Source: Cyclobacteriaceae bacterium
Lineage (GTDB): Bacteria; Bacteroidota; Bacteroidia; Cytophagales; Cyclobacteriaceae
Assembly (NCBI GenBank): GCA_016787665.1
Contig: JAEUUC010000006.1
Span: 62,001-126,000, forward strand
Direction of reading: 5' to 3'
DNA: 64,000 nucleotides
The notes under the pieces were generated by a model that saw only the letters and a list, made by a program, of their open reading frames with translations, was not told the DNA's origin and did not search any database. Made by a program: the position numbers and the translations under genes. Shown here one piece after another: positions 1 to 9,477 of this stretch. Position 1 is the stretch's first letter, and every line of letters begins with the position of its first letter.

Positions 1-1
1 T

Positions 2-727
2 TTGATTGGTCAAACCGTAAGTCACTCCTTTTCAAAAGCCTATTTTGATGAGAAATTTTTTCGGGAGGGATTGCGGGATTACCATTATGATCTTTACCCC
101 CTGAACACCATTGACGAGCTTCGAAAGCTGCTGGACGAAATGCCCGAGTTATGCGGCTTGAACGTAACCGTTCCGTACAAGGAGCAGGTTATGAAATTTC
201 TTGACGAAATAGATCCGATCGCAAAAAAAATCGGAGCTGTAAATGTCATTCGGATTTCGGGCGGCCGGCTCAAGGGCTTCAATACCGATTGTGATGCATT
301 TCGTGAAACACTCGAGAAGTGGTATACACCAAAGGAAAAAACGCACGCTCTGATTCTGGGGACGGGTGGGTCATCCAAGGCGGTGCGCGAGGCATTGACC
401 CAATTGGGTATTCCTTACCACCTGGTATCCCGCGAAAAGGTTAAGGATGGCTTTACCTATGATGACTTGGAGAAGAAACCCGCCATCATGCACGACTACC
501 ATCTGATCATCAATACCACCCCGCTCGGCATGTCCCCCAACACGAGCACCTATCCGCCCATTCCATACGATAAACTTACCCACGATCACTACGTATACGA
601 TCTGATTTACAATCCGGCCCGCACCGTGTTCCTGCAAAAAGCAGAGATGCGCAATGCCGTTATCAAAAACGGGCTTGAAATGCTTCACGTACAAGCCGAA
701 AAATCGTGGGCCATTTGGAACAACTGA
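2..727 (+). CDS. aroE: shikimate dehydrogenase, 5' end cut by window
   Basis: Reduces 3-dehydroshikimate to shikimate with NADPH in the cytoplasmic chorismate pathway. The reading frame is open at the window edge, so the true start lies upstream; only a few residues are missing compared with the usual 245-250. Visible signatures, numbered from the first codon here, are the substrate-binding SHSFSK (7-12), NVTVPYK with catalytic Lys60, NTD with catalytic Asp96, the nucleotide loop GTGGSSKAV (120-128), NTTPLGM (171-177) and the C-terminal QAEKSW. It lies 26 bp before uvrB on the same strand. Identification is secure from the complete set of family motifs. Confidence 0.95.
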   Translation: MIGQTVSHSFSKAYFDEKFFREGLRDYHYDLYPLNTIDELRKLLDEMPELCGLNVTVPYKEQVMKFLDEIDPIAKKIGAVNVIRISGGRLKGFNTDCDAFRETLEKWYTPKEKTHALILGTGGSSKAVREALTQLGIPYHLVSREKVKDGFTYDDLEKKPAIMHDYHLIINTTPLGMSPNTSTYPPIPYDKLTHDHYVYDLIYNPARTVFLQKAEMRNAVIKNGLEMLHVQAEKSWAIWNN

Positions 728-753
728 CGGATTGCTTCCGTTAGTGGAAATGC

Positions 754-2790
754 ATGCCCTTCCGCCTCACCACAGAGTACAACCCAACCGGTGATCAGCC
801 AAAAGCGATTAAGGAACTCGTTAGCGGCCTTCACAATGGCGAGCCCTTTCAAACACTGTTGGGTGTAACCGGCAGCGGCAAGACATTTACCATTGCCAAT
901 GTAGTAGCCCAGGTGGACCGCCCCACGCTGGTGCTCAGTCACAACAAAACACTGGCCGCGCAATTGTATGGGGAGTTCAAGCAGTTTTTTCCGGACAATG
1001 CCGTTGAGTATTTCATTTCATATTACGACTACTATCAACCGGAAGCCTACATCCCCACCTCGAATCTGTACATTGAGAAAGACCTATCGATCAATGAAGA
1101 AATCGAAAAACTACGGCTAAGTGCTACCTCATCGCTACTCTCCGGGCGCAGAGACGTTTTAGTCGTAGCCTCCGTTTCCTGTATTTATGGAATTGGAAAC
1201 CCCGAAGAATTTGGCAAGAACCGAATTACACTGCGCGCGGGTGAAACGATTGCCCGCAATAGACTTCTTTTTGCCCTGGTGGACATTTTGTACAGCCGAA
1301 CCGAAGTTGACTTCAAACGCGGTACGTTTCGTGTTAAGGGCGATACGGTAGATGTCTTCCTGGCCTATACCGATTATGCTATTCGGATCTACTTTTTCGG
1401 AGATGAGATTGAAGCTCTTCACATCATCGATCCCGTCACGGGCAAGAAAATATCAGATGAGAAAGTTGTGGTGATTTTCCCGGCCAATCTGTTTGTTACC
1501 GGCAAAGATCTGCTGCACCTGGCTATCCGCGAAATTCAGGATGACTTGGTGGCACAGGTGAGTATGTTTGAACAAGAAAAGAAACACCTGGAAGCCAAAC
1601 GACTAAAAGAGCGCACCGAATTTGATCTGGAAATGATGCGCGAGCTTGGTTACTGCAACGGCATTGAAAACTATTCGCGTTACTTTGACAGGCGATCGGT
1701 TGGGGCAAGACCGTTCTGCCTGATTGATTACTTTCCGGATGATTACCTGCTCGTTGTGGATGAGAGCCACGTCACCGTACCGCAGATTCGGGCGATGTGG
1801 GGAGGTGACCGTTCGCGAAAAGTAAACCTAGTAGACTACGGCTTCCGCCTGCCCTCGGCATTGGATAACCGCCCCCTCACGTTCAATGAATTCGAGGCCC
1901 TGCTTAACCAGGTGATCTTTGTAAGCGCCACGCCAAGCGAATACGAACTGCGGAAATCGGAGGGCGTTGTAGTGGAGCAACTCATCCGGCCAACCGGGCT
2001 GCTGGACCCTCAGATTGATGTGCGCCCCAGCAAAAATCAGATTGATGACTTGCTGGAAGAGATTGATGAACGGGTGAAAAAAAAGGAGCGCGTACTGGTG
2101 ACCACGTTGACGAAACGAATGGCCGAAGAGCTCACGAAATTTTTAGAGCGTGCGGCTGTCAAGTGCCGCTATATCCATTCCGAAGTGGATACCCTGGATC
2201 GTGTTGAAATCCTGCGGGAACTTCGTCTTGGGGTTTTCGATGTACTGGTGGGCGTAAACTTGCTTCGCGAGGGGCTGGATTTGCCGGAGGTTTCGCTGGT
2301 GGCCATCCTGGATGCCGATAAAGAGGGTTTCCTCCGTAACCAACGGTCACTGGTTCAAACCATCGGTCGTGCCGCCCGCAATGTCAACGGCCGGGTAATC
2401 ATGTACGCGGATACCATCACGGAATCCATGCAAATGGCAATCGATGAAACCAACCGCAGGCGACTGGTGCAACAGGAATACAATGAGGCCCACGGCATTG
2501 TACCCCGTACCGTGTTGAAATCGAAAGAGGAAATCTTCAAGCAAACCAAGGTTGCAGACTCCAAAAAGGGCGTCCAACGCTATTACATTGAAGAGGAGGA
2601 GAAGTCGCTGGCGGCTGACCCCGTCACGGCCTACATGAGTAAAGAAGAGTTGGGAAAAATGGCAGACCGCACACGTAAGGCTATGGAAAAGGCTGCGCGT
2701 GAATTGGAATTCATGGAGGCCGCCCGCCTGCGCGATGAGTTTCACGCCATTCAAAAATTGATCGAGAGTAAAATGTCAGGAAGTAGCTAG
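754..2790 (+). CDS. uvrB: excinuclease ABC subunit B
   Basis: UvrB is the damage-verifying helicase-like subunit of nucleotide excision repair; it receives DNA from UvrA and positions UvrC. The 678-residue length is normal. Walker A GVTGSGKT is at 37-44, the DNA-clamping beta-hairpin region has [12 protein letters not shown] at about 91-102, the Walker B region reads [11 protein letters not shown], and helicase motifs VSATPSEYE and QTIGRAARN follow. A UVR domain near 632-664 ([12 protein letters not shown]) would contact UvrC. The chosen ATG follows aroE by 26 bp. Its last 15 bp overlap the convergent kinase gene on the other strand. Confidence 0.98.
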   Translation: MPFRLTTEYNPTGDQPKAIKELVSGLHNGEPFQTLLGVTGSGKTFTIANVVAQVDRPTLVLSHNKTLAAQLYGEFKQFFPDNAVEYFISYYDYYQPEAYIPTSNLYIEKDLSINEEIEKLRLSATSSLLSGRRDVLVVASVSCIYGIGNPEEFGKNRITLRAGETIARNRLLFALVDILYSRTEVDFKRGTFRVKGDTVDVFLAYTDYAIRIYFFGDEIEALHIIDPVTGKKISDEKVVVIFPANLFVTGKDLLHLAIREIQDDLVAQVSMFEQEKKHLEAKRLKERTEFDLEMMRELGYCNGIENYSRYFDRRSVGARPFCLIDYFPDDYLLVVDESHVTVPQIRAMWGGDRSRKVNLVDYGFRLPSALDNRPLTFNEFEALLNQVIFVSATPSEYELRKSEGVVVEQLIRPTGLLDPQIDVRPSKNQIDDLLEEIDERVKKKERVLVTTLTKRMAEELTKFLERAAVKCRYIHSEVDTLDRVEILRELRLGVFDVLVGVNLLREGLDLPEVSLVAILDADKEGFLRNQRSLVQTIGRAARNVNGRVIMYADTITESMQMAIDETNRRRLVQQEYNEAHGIVPRTVLKSKEEIFKQTKVADSKKGVQRYYIEEEEKSLAADPVTAYMSKEELGKMADRTRKAMEKAARELEFMEAARLRDEFHAIQKLIESKMSGSS

Positions 2791-3306
2791 TAACTGCTTC
2801 AACGCTCTCCGGACAAATTCTTCCCGTTGTTCATAGCTTCCGGTTACTCGTTCGAAGGAAATCCCCCGGCTGTTCAACTCACGTTCGAACAGGTGTAGCA
2901 TATGCGCCCGTTGCGGGCGACTTCCCTGATCGCGCAGACCATCGGCAATCCAGGGCACATCAACATCAAAAAGGAAATAGTGATCATAAACCACTTTTTG
3001 CTCTAGCCTCACGAGCTCCTCGGGCACCTGGCCAAGGTAGTGCCGCGAGTAGATCTGCGTAGTGATCAGGTCGGTGTCACAAATCAAAAGGCGGTTTGCA
3101 CTTTTCAGTTTCTCAAAAACCCGGGCGGTCTGGGCCCGGCCAATCTGAAGGATGTCGTCCACTGAAAAGGCATTGGTGGTGACCATTTCCCGGGCCACTT
3201 CCGGAACCCATTCGGTGCGAAACTCAGATGCTAAGCGGGCCGCCAAAGTTGATTTACCTGTGCTCTCAGGGCCATAAAAACACACGATCTTAATTCCATC
3301 CATCAT
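2776..3306 (-). CDS. NadR-like ribosylnicotinamide kinase
   Basis: A 176-residue P-loop kinase resembling the C-terminal kinase domain of NadR, which phosphorylates nicotinamide riboside to NMN. The Walker A motif GPESTGKST is at 12-20 and is followed by WVPEVAREM, typical of the NadR-kinase group; [11 protein letters not shown] and a [13 protein letters not shown] segment also fit. There is no DNA-binding or adenylyltransferase domain, so it is the stand-alone kinase form. It overlaps the upstream pnuC by 4 bp (ATGA), which indicates translational coupling; uptake by PnuC followed by phosphorylation would trap the riboside. ATG codons at 3306 and 3303 are both possible starts. The substrate is inferred from family and neighbour. 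Confidence 0.85.
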   Translation of the reverse strand: MMDGIKIVCFYGPESTGKSTLAARLASEFRTEWVPEVAREMVTTNAFSVDDILQIGRAQTARVFEKLKSANRLLICDTDLITTQIYSRHYLGQVPEELVRLEQKVVYDHYFLFDVDVPWIADGLRDQGSRPQRAHMLHLFERELNSRGISFERVTGSYEQREEFVRRALKQLLATS

Positions 3307-3974
3307 ACCACTGCATCGGGTACCGTGTAACGTTTGAATTCCCTGCGCCAGGTAAAAAATCCGTAGGCGGCCAGGAAACAGAAGGCGAAATACAACAAAC
3401 TGTACAACTTGATATCGCGCACAAAATAGAGGTAGGTGGCCACCACGTCAACCGCGATCCACATCAACCAACACTCCACTTTCTTTTGAATCATATAGTA
3501 CGTGGCCACAACACTCAATACGGTGATAAACGAATCCACAAAGGGAGAAGCGCTGGGTTGCGTGAAAATTTCCGGCAACCAATGATGCAGGCGTTGGGCC
3601 AGCAAACCCAGTACGGCTGTTCCCGCCAGGGTAGTGCCGGCTACAATCCACCCGTCACGTGCTTTCAACCAGCTAATCCTCAGTTCGTGTTTGGCATCTT
3701 CCTCAACCGGCTTTGGGTGAGTCCACCGCCACCAGCCCATGATGTTGGTAACAAAGAAGAAAATCTGAAGGAACATATCGGGGTAGAGGCGGACCTGATA
3801 GAACAAAAAGAAGGAAAGGCTTACGTTGACTAACCCGGTTGGCCAACTCCAGACGTTAGCCCGGGCGGAAAGCCACACGGCAATAATTCCCGTGAACCAG
3901 CCCAGCGACTCGAGGTAACTAAGCTTATAGCCCAGCACATTCAGAAAAATGTTCTCGTGATCCAGCCAAAACAT
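3303..3974 (-). CDS. pnuC: nicotinamide riboside transporter PnuC
   Basis: An integral inner-membrane protein of 223 residues with about seven hydrophobic segments, matching the PnuC family of facilitative vitamin-B3 (nicotinamide riboside) transporters. Family-like features are LESLGWFTGIIAVWLSA near the N-terminus, the tryptophan-rich NIMGWWRW and the C-terminal KVECWLMWIAVDV. The ATG at 3974 is preferred over one at 4031: it gives a normal N-terminus and overlaps the stop of the upstream aldehyde dehydrogenase gene by one base (TGATG). The downstream gene is a NadR-like kinase with a 4-bp overlap, the usual partner that drives uptake by phosphorylation. Confidence 0.9.
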   Translation of the reverse strand: MFWLDHENIFLNVLGYKLSYLESLGWFTGIIAVWLSARANVWSWPTGLVNVSLSFFLFYQVRLYPDMFLQIFFFVTNIMGWWRWTHPKPVEEDAKHELRISWLKARDGWIVAGTTLAGTAVLGLLAQRLHHWLPEIFTQPSASPFVDSFITVLSVVATYYMIQKKVECWLMWIAVDVVATYLYFVRDIKLYSLLYFAFCFLAAYGFFTWRREFKRYTVPDAVV

Positions 3975-5416
3975 CACTTGAGCTTGATGCACACGTTCTT
4001 GGCTTCGGTAAAGAAGCGGAGCGCCTCCCAACCTCCTTCACGACCAACACCACTTTGCTTCATGCCACCGAAGGGTGTGCGCAGATCGCGCAACAACCAA
4101 CAATTCACCCACACGATGCCGCTCTTGATTTGTCCGGCCACCCGGTGTGCCCGTTTCAGGTTTTCCGTCCAAACCGTGGCGGCCAGGCCATAGGGCGTGC
4201 TGTTGGCCATCTCAACTGCGTCCTCTTCGCTGTCGAAGGGTACTAACGTCACGACCGGGCCAAAAATTTCCTCCTGGTTAGTTCGGCAAGTGTGTGAAAG
4301 CCCGGTAATCACAGTAGGCTCAACAAAAAATCCGTTGGGGTGTGTAGCCAGTTTCACGCGTTTACCTCCGGTGAGAATTTTGCCTCCCTCCTGCCTCGCC
4401 AATTCGATATAGGAAAGCACTTTCTCCAAATGTCCCTCTGATACCAAAGCGCCAAGGCGCGTCTGATTGCTCATCGGATCGCCCACGACCATTTCCTGTG
4501 TTTGGCGGACAAACTCCGCTGCAAACCGATCAAAAAGAGGACGTTCAACAAAAATCCGTGATCCACACAAGCATATCTCGCCTTGATTGGTAAAGGCGGC
4601 AGCTACCGATGTTTTGACGGCCATTTCAAAATCGCAATCGGCAAAAACCAGATTGGGATTCTTTCCGCCTAACTCCAGCGACAACTTCTTAAACATGGGG
4701 GCTGCCGTTGCCGCAATTTTTTTTCCCGTCACCGTACCGCCTGTAAAAGAGATTGCTGCAATGTCAGGGTTCTCAACTATAGCCTGTCCCGCCCGACTAC
4801 CCATACCATGAACAATATTTAAAACACCGGGCGGTAATCCGGCTTCAGCACACAATTTCGAGAACAGGTAGGCTGTCATCGGTGTGAGCTCCGATGGTTT
4901 TGCCACTACCGTACAACCAGCCGCTAATGCGGGCGCAATTTTCCAAGTGAACAAATACAGGGGCAGGTTCCACGGAGAGATGCAACCCACAACACCTACC
5001 GGTGTGCGAAGCGTATAGTTTATGGCCTCGTTGTCGGTAGCGTGCGCTTCGCTTGAAAAATGAATAATGCCAGTGGCAAAAAAACGAAGGTTAGCCGAGG
5101 CTCGTGGGATGTCCATCACACGCGCCAGTTTCACTGGTTTGCCCTGGTCCTGACTCTCCGCGCGTGACAACAGTTCCAAATCGCGATCAATCAAGTCCGC
5201 CACTTTTAACAACAAATTGGCACGCTGCTGAACGGGCATTGCCGACCAGGCGGGAAAGGCTACCTGAGCCGCTTGAACAGCCGCGGCCACGTCCCGTTCG
5301 TCCGAATCGGGCACGCGACTATAAACCTCACCACGCGCGGGGTCGACATTATCAAAGAATTTTCTCCCGATAGGAGCTACCCAACCGCCATTGATATAGT
5401 TGAGAATATCCGTCAT
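3974..5416 (-). CDS. aldehyde dehydrogenase, aminomuconate-semialdehyde type
   Basis: A 480-residue NAD(P)-dependent aldehyde dehydrogenase with a complete active site: Asn150 in PWN, Glu248 in LELGGKNP and nucleophile Cys282 in NQGEICLCGSR. The wording around the Cys is what I know from 2-aminomuconate / 2-hydroxymuconate semialdehyde dehydrogenases (ALDH8-like, DmpC-like), not generic betaine-aldehyde types. Because 3-hydroxyanthranilate dioxygenase, kynureninase and kynurenine monooxygenase lie a few kilobases away, oxidation of 2-aminomuconate 6-semialdehyde in tryptophan breakdown is the most likely role. It overlaps pnuC by one base downstream, and its ATG overlaps the stop of the OmpA gene upstream by one base (TAATG). 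Exact substrate is inferred. Confidence 0.82.
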   Translation of the reverse strand: MTDILNYINGGWVAPIGRKFFDNVDPARGEVYSRVPDSDERDVAAAVQAAQVAFPAWSAMPVQQRANLLLKVADLIDRDLELLSRAESQDQGKPVKLARVMDIPRASANLRFFATGIIHFSSEAHATDNEAINYTLRTPVGVVGCISPWNLPLYLFTWKIAPALAAGCTVVAKPSELTPMTAYLFSKLCAEAGLPPGVLNIVHGMGSRAGQAIVENPDIAAISFTGGTVTGKKIAATAAPMFKKLSLELGGKNPNLVFADCDFEMAVKTSVAAAFTNQGEICLCGSRIFVERPLFDRFAAEFVRQTQEMVVGDPMSNQTRLGALVSEGHLEKVLSYIELARQEGGKILTGGKRVKLATHPNGFFVEPTVITGLSHTCRTNQEEIFGPVVTLVPFDSEEDAVEMANSTPYGLAATVWTENLKRAHRVAGQIKSGIVWVNCWLLRDLRTPFGGMKQSGVGREGGWEALRFFTEAKNVCIKLK

Positions 5417-7458
5417 TACATTTTGGTAATCTTAAACTCCACTCTTCGGTTCAGCCGGCTGTTCTCTTCGGTGTCACTCGAGGCCACCGGAAATTGCGCT
5501 CCATATCCTTTCCCCGATATGCGTTGCGCGTTGATACCCTTCCCGATCAGGTAACTTCGCACGGTAGCCACCCGATCTTCTGACAGTTTAAGAAGCGTAT
5601 TGACGTCACCTTTGTTATCGGTGTGTCCGGCCAGGTCGATTGTGATACCCGGGTTATCATTCAATAACTCCACCAAATGGTCAAGTTCCGGGTATGATTC
5701 GGGCTTAAGCACCGGTGTGCCCGCTTCGAAAAAAACATTGTTCAACTTTATGGTACGACCGACAATAATCGGGATAAGGTATAAATCCCGGCTGATCTCC
5801 TGGTATTTGCCCAAAGTCTGCAGCTCAAGATTATCGTGCATGGCGTAGTACCCGTTAACGAGAGCTTTGAAGCCATAATTCTTGCCAAAGGGTAAAATGA
5901 TTTGATACTGGCCCGTCTTCGGATCGGACCTAGCCTCTCCGATTTCTTGCCCGGTCGAAAGGTCTTCGAAGATGATGGCAGCCCCAATGGGTTGATTGGT
6001 GTCCTTGTTGAGAACTTTTCCCTTCACCAAGACCACCGCATCGGGACGTGCCTCTGCGTGCAACGCCATACGGAACAGATCCGCGCCACCGCGGCTTTCA
6101 TCATAGGTAACAAAATAGGCGTGTTCACCAGATGCCGGCACCGTGTAGTACGCGTCAAATGAGGGTGAGTTTACCGCAGGTCCCAGGTTCTGGGGCTCTG
6201 TCCAGTTGGTCCAACCCAGGCCATTACGTTTGGTAACGAAGATGTCCTGATCGCCAAAACCCGGGCGTCCGTTCGTAGCGAAATACAACGTCTTACCATC
6301 GGCTGCCAGAAAAGGCGAGGTTTCTTCTCCGGCCGTATTTACCATTTTGCCGAGGTTGACAGGTGCGGCCCACTCGTTTTGAGCATTCTTGTAGATCACA
6401 TACAAATCATTTTCTTCTACGCGTGGATTGAAGGCAACATTAGCTTTCAAACGGGCGCTGACAATCATGGCCTTTCCATCAGCCGAGAGACATGCCACAA
6501 AATGATCGCTTTCGTTGACAAAGGGTAATTTGATTTTTTCGGGGGCTGACCATGACTCCATTGAACGATGGCGGGCCGTCATACCTTCGGGTGTTTGGAA
6601 TATCATCGTGTTATTATCCGAGCTGATCGCAACGAGGTTATCCGATAAAGGTGTGTTCACGGCTTTGCCCATGTTGCGGGCTGTTCGCCACATGCCGTTT
6701 TCCCAATGACTGGTCCAAACGTCTTCCGAGTCATTCACTCCGCCCACATTGTCGGCCACATGCTGTCGGGCAAAATACAAGGTCAATCCATCAGTAGAAA
6801 TGATGGGGCCCAACTCATCCCCTTCCGAGTTAACGCCAGCACCCAGGTTTTCTTTTCGTGAGAACTTTTCAGAATCCTCAGCCACGCGCACTTGCTGAGC
6901 CTGATCAAAATAAAAGTTATCGACCAGCGCCTCAAGCGATGAAAAAACAAGAATGCCCGAGTATGAGCCAAAAAGCTGCATGCCGCTGCGTTGGTCCACC
7001 ACCTGGCCATTGATCAAAAATGAGTAAGTACCTCCTTTGCTTTCAACTCTCAATTGATTCAGTGCAGGTACGGGTCGAATAGCAGGTGATTTCTTCCAAC
7101 CCTTCAATTTGCTCAAGTCACCTGATGCCACGATGTACTCGCCTTCAGGCGAAATCATGAAGATATTGTAGTCGCTCGATCCAACGCCCCAGGCGAGACC
7201 GATCGCGGCATCAGCTTCGGACTGCTTCACCTCAATATCAACACCCAGGCTGAAATCGCGCACAGGATCAACATAAAAACTAACAAAGGCTTCAGCACCT
7301 TCCTCTGAGGTAGTCAGCAGGTAACGCCCATCCTGCAACGCCATAAACTTATCAGTTGGCCAATTGCGCTTATTGGAGCTAAAATCTTCTTGAATGAGTT
7401 TTGATTGAGCTGGCAAGAGAAAGGGGATTGCCACGCACGCGAAAACAAGCCATTTCAT
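5416..7458 (-). CDS. OmpA-family outer-membrane protein with PD40 repeats
   Basis: About 680 residues: a signal peptide (MKWLVFACVAIPFLLPAQ), an N-terminal region that looks like a concanavalin-type sandwich, a set of PD40/WD40-like beta-propeller repeats (LSADGKAMIVSAR, LAADGKTLYFATN, VPASGEHAYFVTY), a carboxypeptidase-regulatory-like domain, and a C-terminal OmpA peptidoglycan-binding domain (DLAGHTDNKGD, LSEDRVATVRSYL, NSRLNRRVEFKI). Proteins of this layout sit in the Bacteroidota envelope and are often seen with surface or gliding machinery. The frame stays open to an ATG at 7527, which would add 23 residues before the signal peptide; 7458 is preferred. A promoter-like site lies at 7549-7579. 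Ligand and exact role unknown. Confidence 0.85.
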   Translation of the reverse strand: MKWLVFACVAIPFLLPAQSKLIQEDFSSNKRNWPTDKFMALQDGRYLLTTSEEGAEAFVSFYVDPVRDFSLGVDIEVKQSEADAAIGLAWGVGSSDYNIFMISPEGEYIVASGDLSKLKGWKKSPAIRPVPALNQLRVESKGGTYSFLINGQVVDQRSGMQLFGSYSGILVFSSLEALVDNFYFDQAQQVRVAEDSEKFSRKENLGAGVNSEGDELGPIISTDGLTLYFARQHVADNVGGVNDSEDVWTSHWENGMWRTARNMGKAVNTPLSDNLVAISSDNNTMIFQTPEGMTARHRSMESWSAPEKIKLPFVNESDHFVACLSADGKAMIVSARLKANVAFNPRVEENDLYVIYKNAQNEWAAPVNLGKMVNTAGEETSPFLAADGKTLYFATNGRPGFGDQDIFVTKRNGLGWTNWTEPQNLGPAVNSPSFDAYYTVPASGEHAYFVTYDESRGGADLFRMALHAEARPDAVVLVKGKVLNKDTNQPIGAAIIFEDLSTGQEIGEARSDPKTGQYQIILPFGKNYGFKALVNGYYAMHDNLELQTLGKYQEISRDLYLIPIIVGRTIKLNNVFFEAGTPVLKPESYPELDHLVELLNDNPGITIDLAGHTDNKGDVNTLLKLSEDRVATVRSYLIGKGINAQRISGKGYGAQFPVASSDTEENSRLNRRVEFKITKM

Positions 7459-7548
7459 CGAAGAAATGGCCGCGAATGAAAACTTACGCTCAATGCCGTC
7501 ACACTTCCGGCTTTTCCATGTGACCATAACTAAAAAATTTTAAAACAT

Positions 7549-7579
7549 GAAAGGTAATCAAAAGATGCCATCAGGGGCA
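7549..7579 (-). promoter_or_regulatory. candidate promoter for the OmpA/PD40 gene
   Basis: On the minus strand TTG (7579-7577), 20 nt, then TACCTTTC (7556-7549). This is one base away from the Bacteroidota -7 consensus TAnnTTTG with a proper -33 TTG. It overlaps the start of the intergenic gap next to the SDR stop codon and would give a short leader. Confidence 0.45.
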
Positions 7580-7590
7580 ACCCGGCCCGA

Positions 7591-8376
7591 TCAGAGCGAT
7601 CCGGTGCGCCCGCCATCGACCGGAAGGTTGATGCCGTTGATGTATCCGGCTGCGGGTGATGCTAAAAAGGCCACAGCCGCAGCCACTTCAGCAACTTCTG
7701 CAATTCTCCCTGCAGGAATCTCCCGTTCCATTTCCCGTTGGGCGTCTGCCAGGGACTTCCCAGACTTTTCCGCATTGTTGCGGATAAGGGCCTGCAGTCG
7801 ACCCGTCATGGTGGCGCCCGGTAGCACGTTGTTGACGGTAATGCCATCGGCAGCCAATTCGACCGAGAGCGTTTTGGCCCAATTTGCCACGGCACCCCGA
7901 ATGGTATTGGACACGCCCAGGTTGCGAAGTGGAATCTTAACAGAAGTCGAAATGATGTTGATAATCCGCCCGTACTTTTCCTCCTTCATGCCGGGCACTA
8001 CGGCCTGTGTGATCATTTGATTACAAATCAGGTGGGCCGAGAAGGCCCGCAAGAATTCTTCAGGCGATGCCGTTAGCGCAGGACCGGGAGGAGGCCCGCC
8101 CGTATTATTAACCAGTATATGAACCCGATGATGCTGCATAAAATCCCCAATGCGCAGCCTGACCTCATGGGTAGAGTTAAAATCGGCCACTACATAATTG
8201 TGGCGCTGCCCCGGCTTGGATGGCAGTTCGGCCACCGTCTGTTCCAGTTTCTGCTGATCGCGGGCCACCAGCGTAACATGCGCCCCCAGTTGGGCGAGTT
8301 CAATTGCCGAAGCCTTGCCAATGCCCTGGGTGCTGCCGCACACCATGGCCCGTTTACCGGTCAAATCGAGATTCAT
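7591..8376 (-). CDS. atypical SDR-family oxidoreductase lacking YxxxK
   Basis: A 261-residue Rossmann-fold protein of the short-chain dehydrogenase family, with the cofactor loop GSTQGIGKA near the N-terminus, the NNTGGPPPGP segment in place of NNAG, and a normal C-terminal PAAGYINGINLPVDGG. At the catalytic site, where classical members have YxxxK, the sequence reads LGVSNTIRGAV: Ser and Arg occupy the Tyr and Lys places. This matches a known divergent subgroup resembling beta-ketoacyl-ACP reductases whose tetrad is not conserved. It lies between the OmpA gene and the divergent 3-hydroxyanthranilate dioxygenase gene. Substrate unknown; a role linked to the neighbouring kynurenine genes is only a possibility. 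Confidence 0.8.
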   Translation of the reverse strand: MNLDLTGKRAMVCGSTQGIGKASAIELAQLGAHVTLVARDQQKLEQTVAELPSKPGQRHNYVVADFNSTHEVRLRIGDFMQHHRVHILVNNTGGPPPGPALTASPEEFLRAFSAHLICNQMITQAVVPGMKEEKYGRIINIISTSVKIPLRNLGVSNTIRGAVANWAKTLSVELAADGITVNNVLPGATMTGRLQALIRNNAEKSGKSLADAQREMEREIPAGRIAEVAEVAAAVAFLASPAAGYINGINLPVDGGRTGSL

Positions 8377-8381
8377 ATAAA

Positions 8382-8410
8382 TTGTGTGCGAATTTGGTAC
8401 CTTACTTTCG
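8382..8410 (+). promoter_or_regulatory. weak candidate promoter for the 3-hydroxyanthranilate dioxygenase gene
   Basis: TTG at 8382-8384, 18 nt, then TACTTTCG (8403-8410), which differs from TAnnTTTG at one fixed base. It lies in the 49-bp gap between the divergent SDR and dioxygenase genes, 15 bp before the ATG. Confidence 0.35.
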
Positions 8411-8425
8411 ATTTAATGTACAAAT

Positions 8426-8953
8426 ATGGCAATCCGCAGACCGTTCAACCTACATCAGTGGATAAAAGATAACCGGCACCTTCTGAAGCCTCCGGTGAGT
8501 AATAAAAATCTTTACACTGATGCCGGTGATTACATCGTTATGATCGTGGCTGGCCCAAATGCCCGGAAGGACTACCATTACAACGAAACCGAAGAGTTGT
8601 ACTATCAACTGGAAGGCAACATTACAGTCAAAATTCAAGAGGATGGCAAAGCGGTGGAGATTCCAATCAACGAAGGAGACATGTTTCTGCTTCCTGCGCG
8701 GGTTCCGCACTCTCCTATCCGCACACCCAACTCCATCGGGCTTGTCATTGAGTGCAAACGGGCATCGGCTGAAGATGATGGTTTGATGTGGTTTTGCGAA
8801 AAATGTAACCATAAACTGCACGAGTACAAGTTCCATCTGCACAACATTGAGACTGATTTTATTCCCCGCTTCCGCGAATTTTATGGATCGACTCAACTGC
8901 GCACGTGTAAAAAATGCGGAACCGTGATGGAGGCTGATCCACGGTTTGTGTAG
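8426..8953 (+). CDS. nbaC: 3-hydroxyanthranilate 3,4-dioxygenase
   Basis: A 175-residue cupin dioxygenase that opens the ring of 3-hydroxyanthranilate to 2-amino-3-carboxymuconate semialdehyde. The catalytic iron ligands known for the bacterial family are present at His51, Glu57 and His95, with Arg47, Arg99 and Glu110 available for substrate binding. The C-terminal rubredoxin-like iron site of bacterial enzymes is intact: Cys124, Cys127, Cys161 and Cys164. Length and spacing match the characterised bacterial form. It heads a plus-strand run with the DinB-like gene, kynU and kmo. The product could feed quinolinate and NAD synthesis or, through the aldehyde dehydrogenase at 3974-5416, catabolism. 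Confidence 0.95.
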   Translation: MAIRRPFNLHQWIKDNRHLLKPPVSNKNLYTDAGDYIVMIVAGPNARKDYHYNETEELYYQLEGNITVKIQEDGKAVEIPINEGDMFLLPARVPHSPIRTPNSIGLVIECKRASAEDDGLMWFCEKCNHKLHEYKFHLHNIETDFIPRFREFYGSTQLRTCKKCGTVMEADPRFV

Positions 8954-8955
8954 CC

Positions 8956-9456
8956 ATGCGAATACAGGAACTTCAGCGTTTGCTTGAAGATACCCACAAC
9001 CGCTTTGTTGAAGCGCTGGGCGAGCACACCTCGGATGGCGATCGCCCCAGAATTGCCGGCAAATGGTCGCCCGCTCAGCAGGCTGACCACCTTTACCGAA
9101 GTATTCGCCCGGTGAACCTGGCTTTTGCAATGCCTGAATTCTTGTTGCGCCTGCTGTTTGGTCGTGCTAACCGACCATCCCGATCCTATGATGAGGTAGT
9201 CGAAAAGTATAAGCGCAAACTAGCGGAGGGTGGCCGCGCCTCGGGCGTCTTCCTACCTGGGTCACCACCACTATCAACCAGCGGATCTCGTATTCAACAC
9301 GTTGCCCGCCAATTGACCAACCGCGTGGGGCGCTGCTCGGAGGAAAAGCTTGACCGCCTTCTGCTGCCGCACCCGCTCCTGGGCAAACTGACGTTACGCG
9401 AAATGATTTATTTTACCGCCTACCATGCTGAACATCACCGCCTTCAATTGAGTTAA
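8956..9456 (+). CDS. DinB/YfiT-fold protein
   Basis: A 166-residue helical protein of the DinB/YfiT superfamily, a four-helix bundle carrying a metal site made of three histidines. Candidate ligands are the His in QQADHLYRS (helix 2) and the HxxxH of YHAEHHRLQL at the C-terminus; KWSPAQQADHL is the usual family opening. Members act in thiol-transferase or metal-dependent hydrolase roles, including bacillithiol-dependent ones, and bshA occurs elsewhere in this window. It starts 2 bp after the dioxygenase stop and ends 21 bp before kynU, so it belongs to the kynurenine transcript. No function in that pathway is known to me; it might handle a reactive intermediate. Confidence 0.8.
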   Translation: MRIQELQRLLEDTHNRFVEALGEHTSDGDRPRIAGKWSPAQQADHLYRSIRPVNLAFAMPEFLLRLLFGRANRPSRSYDEVVEKYKRKLAEGGRASGVFLPGSPPLSTSGSRIQHVARQLTNRVGRCSEEKLDRLLLPHPLLGKLTLREMIYFTAYHAEHHRLQLS

Positions 9457-9477
9457 TCACGTAATCAGCTACACGGA

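Noticed and set aside
8450..9130. A 226-codon open frame on the minus strand
   Set aside because: It is antisense to the 3-hydroxyanthranilate dioxygenase and DinB-like genes, has no domain-like sequence and no start signal; the plus-strand genes have family motifs.
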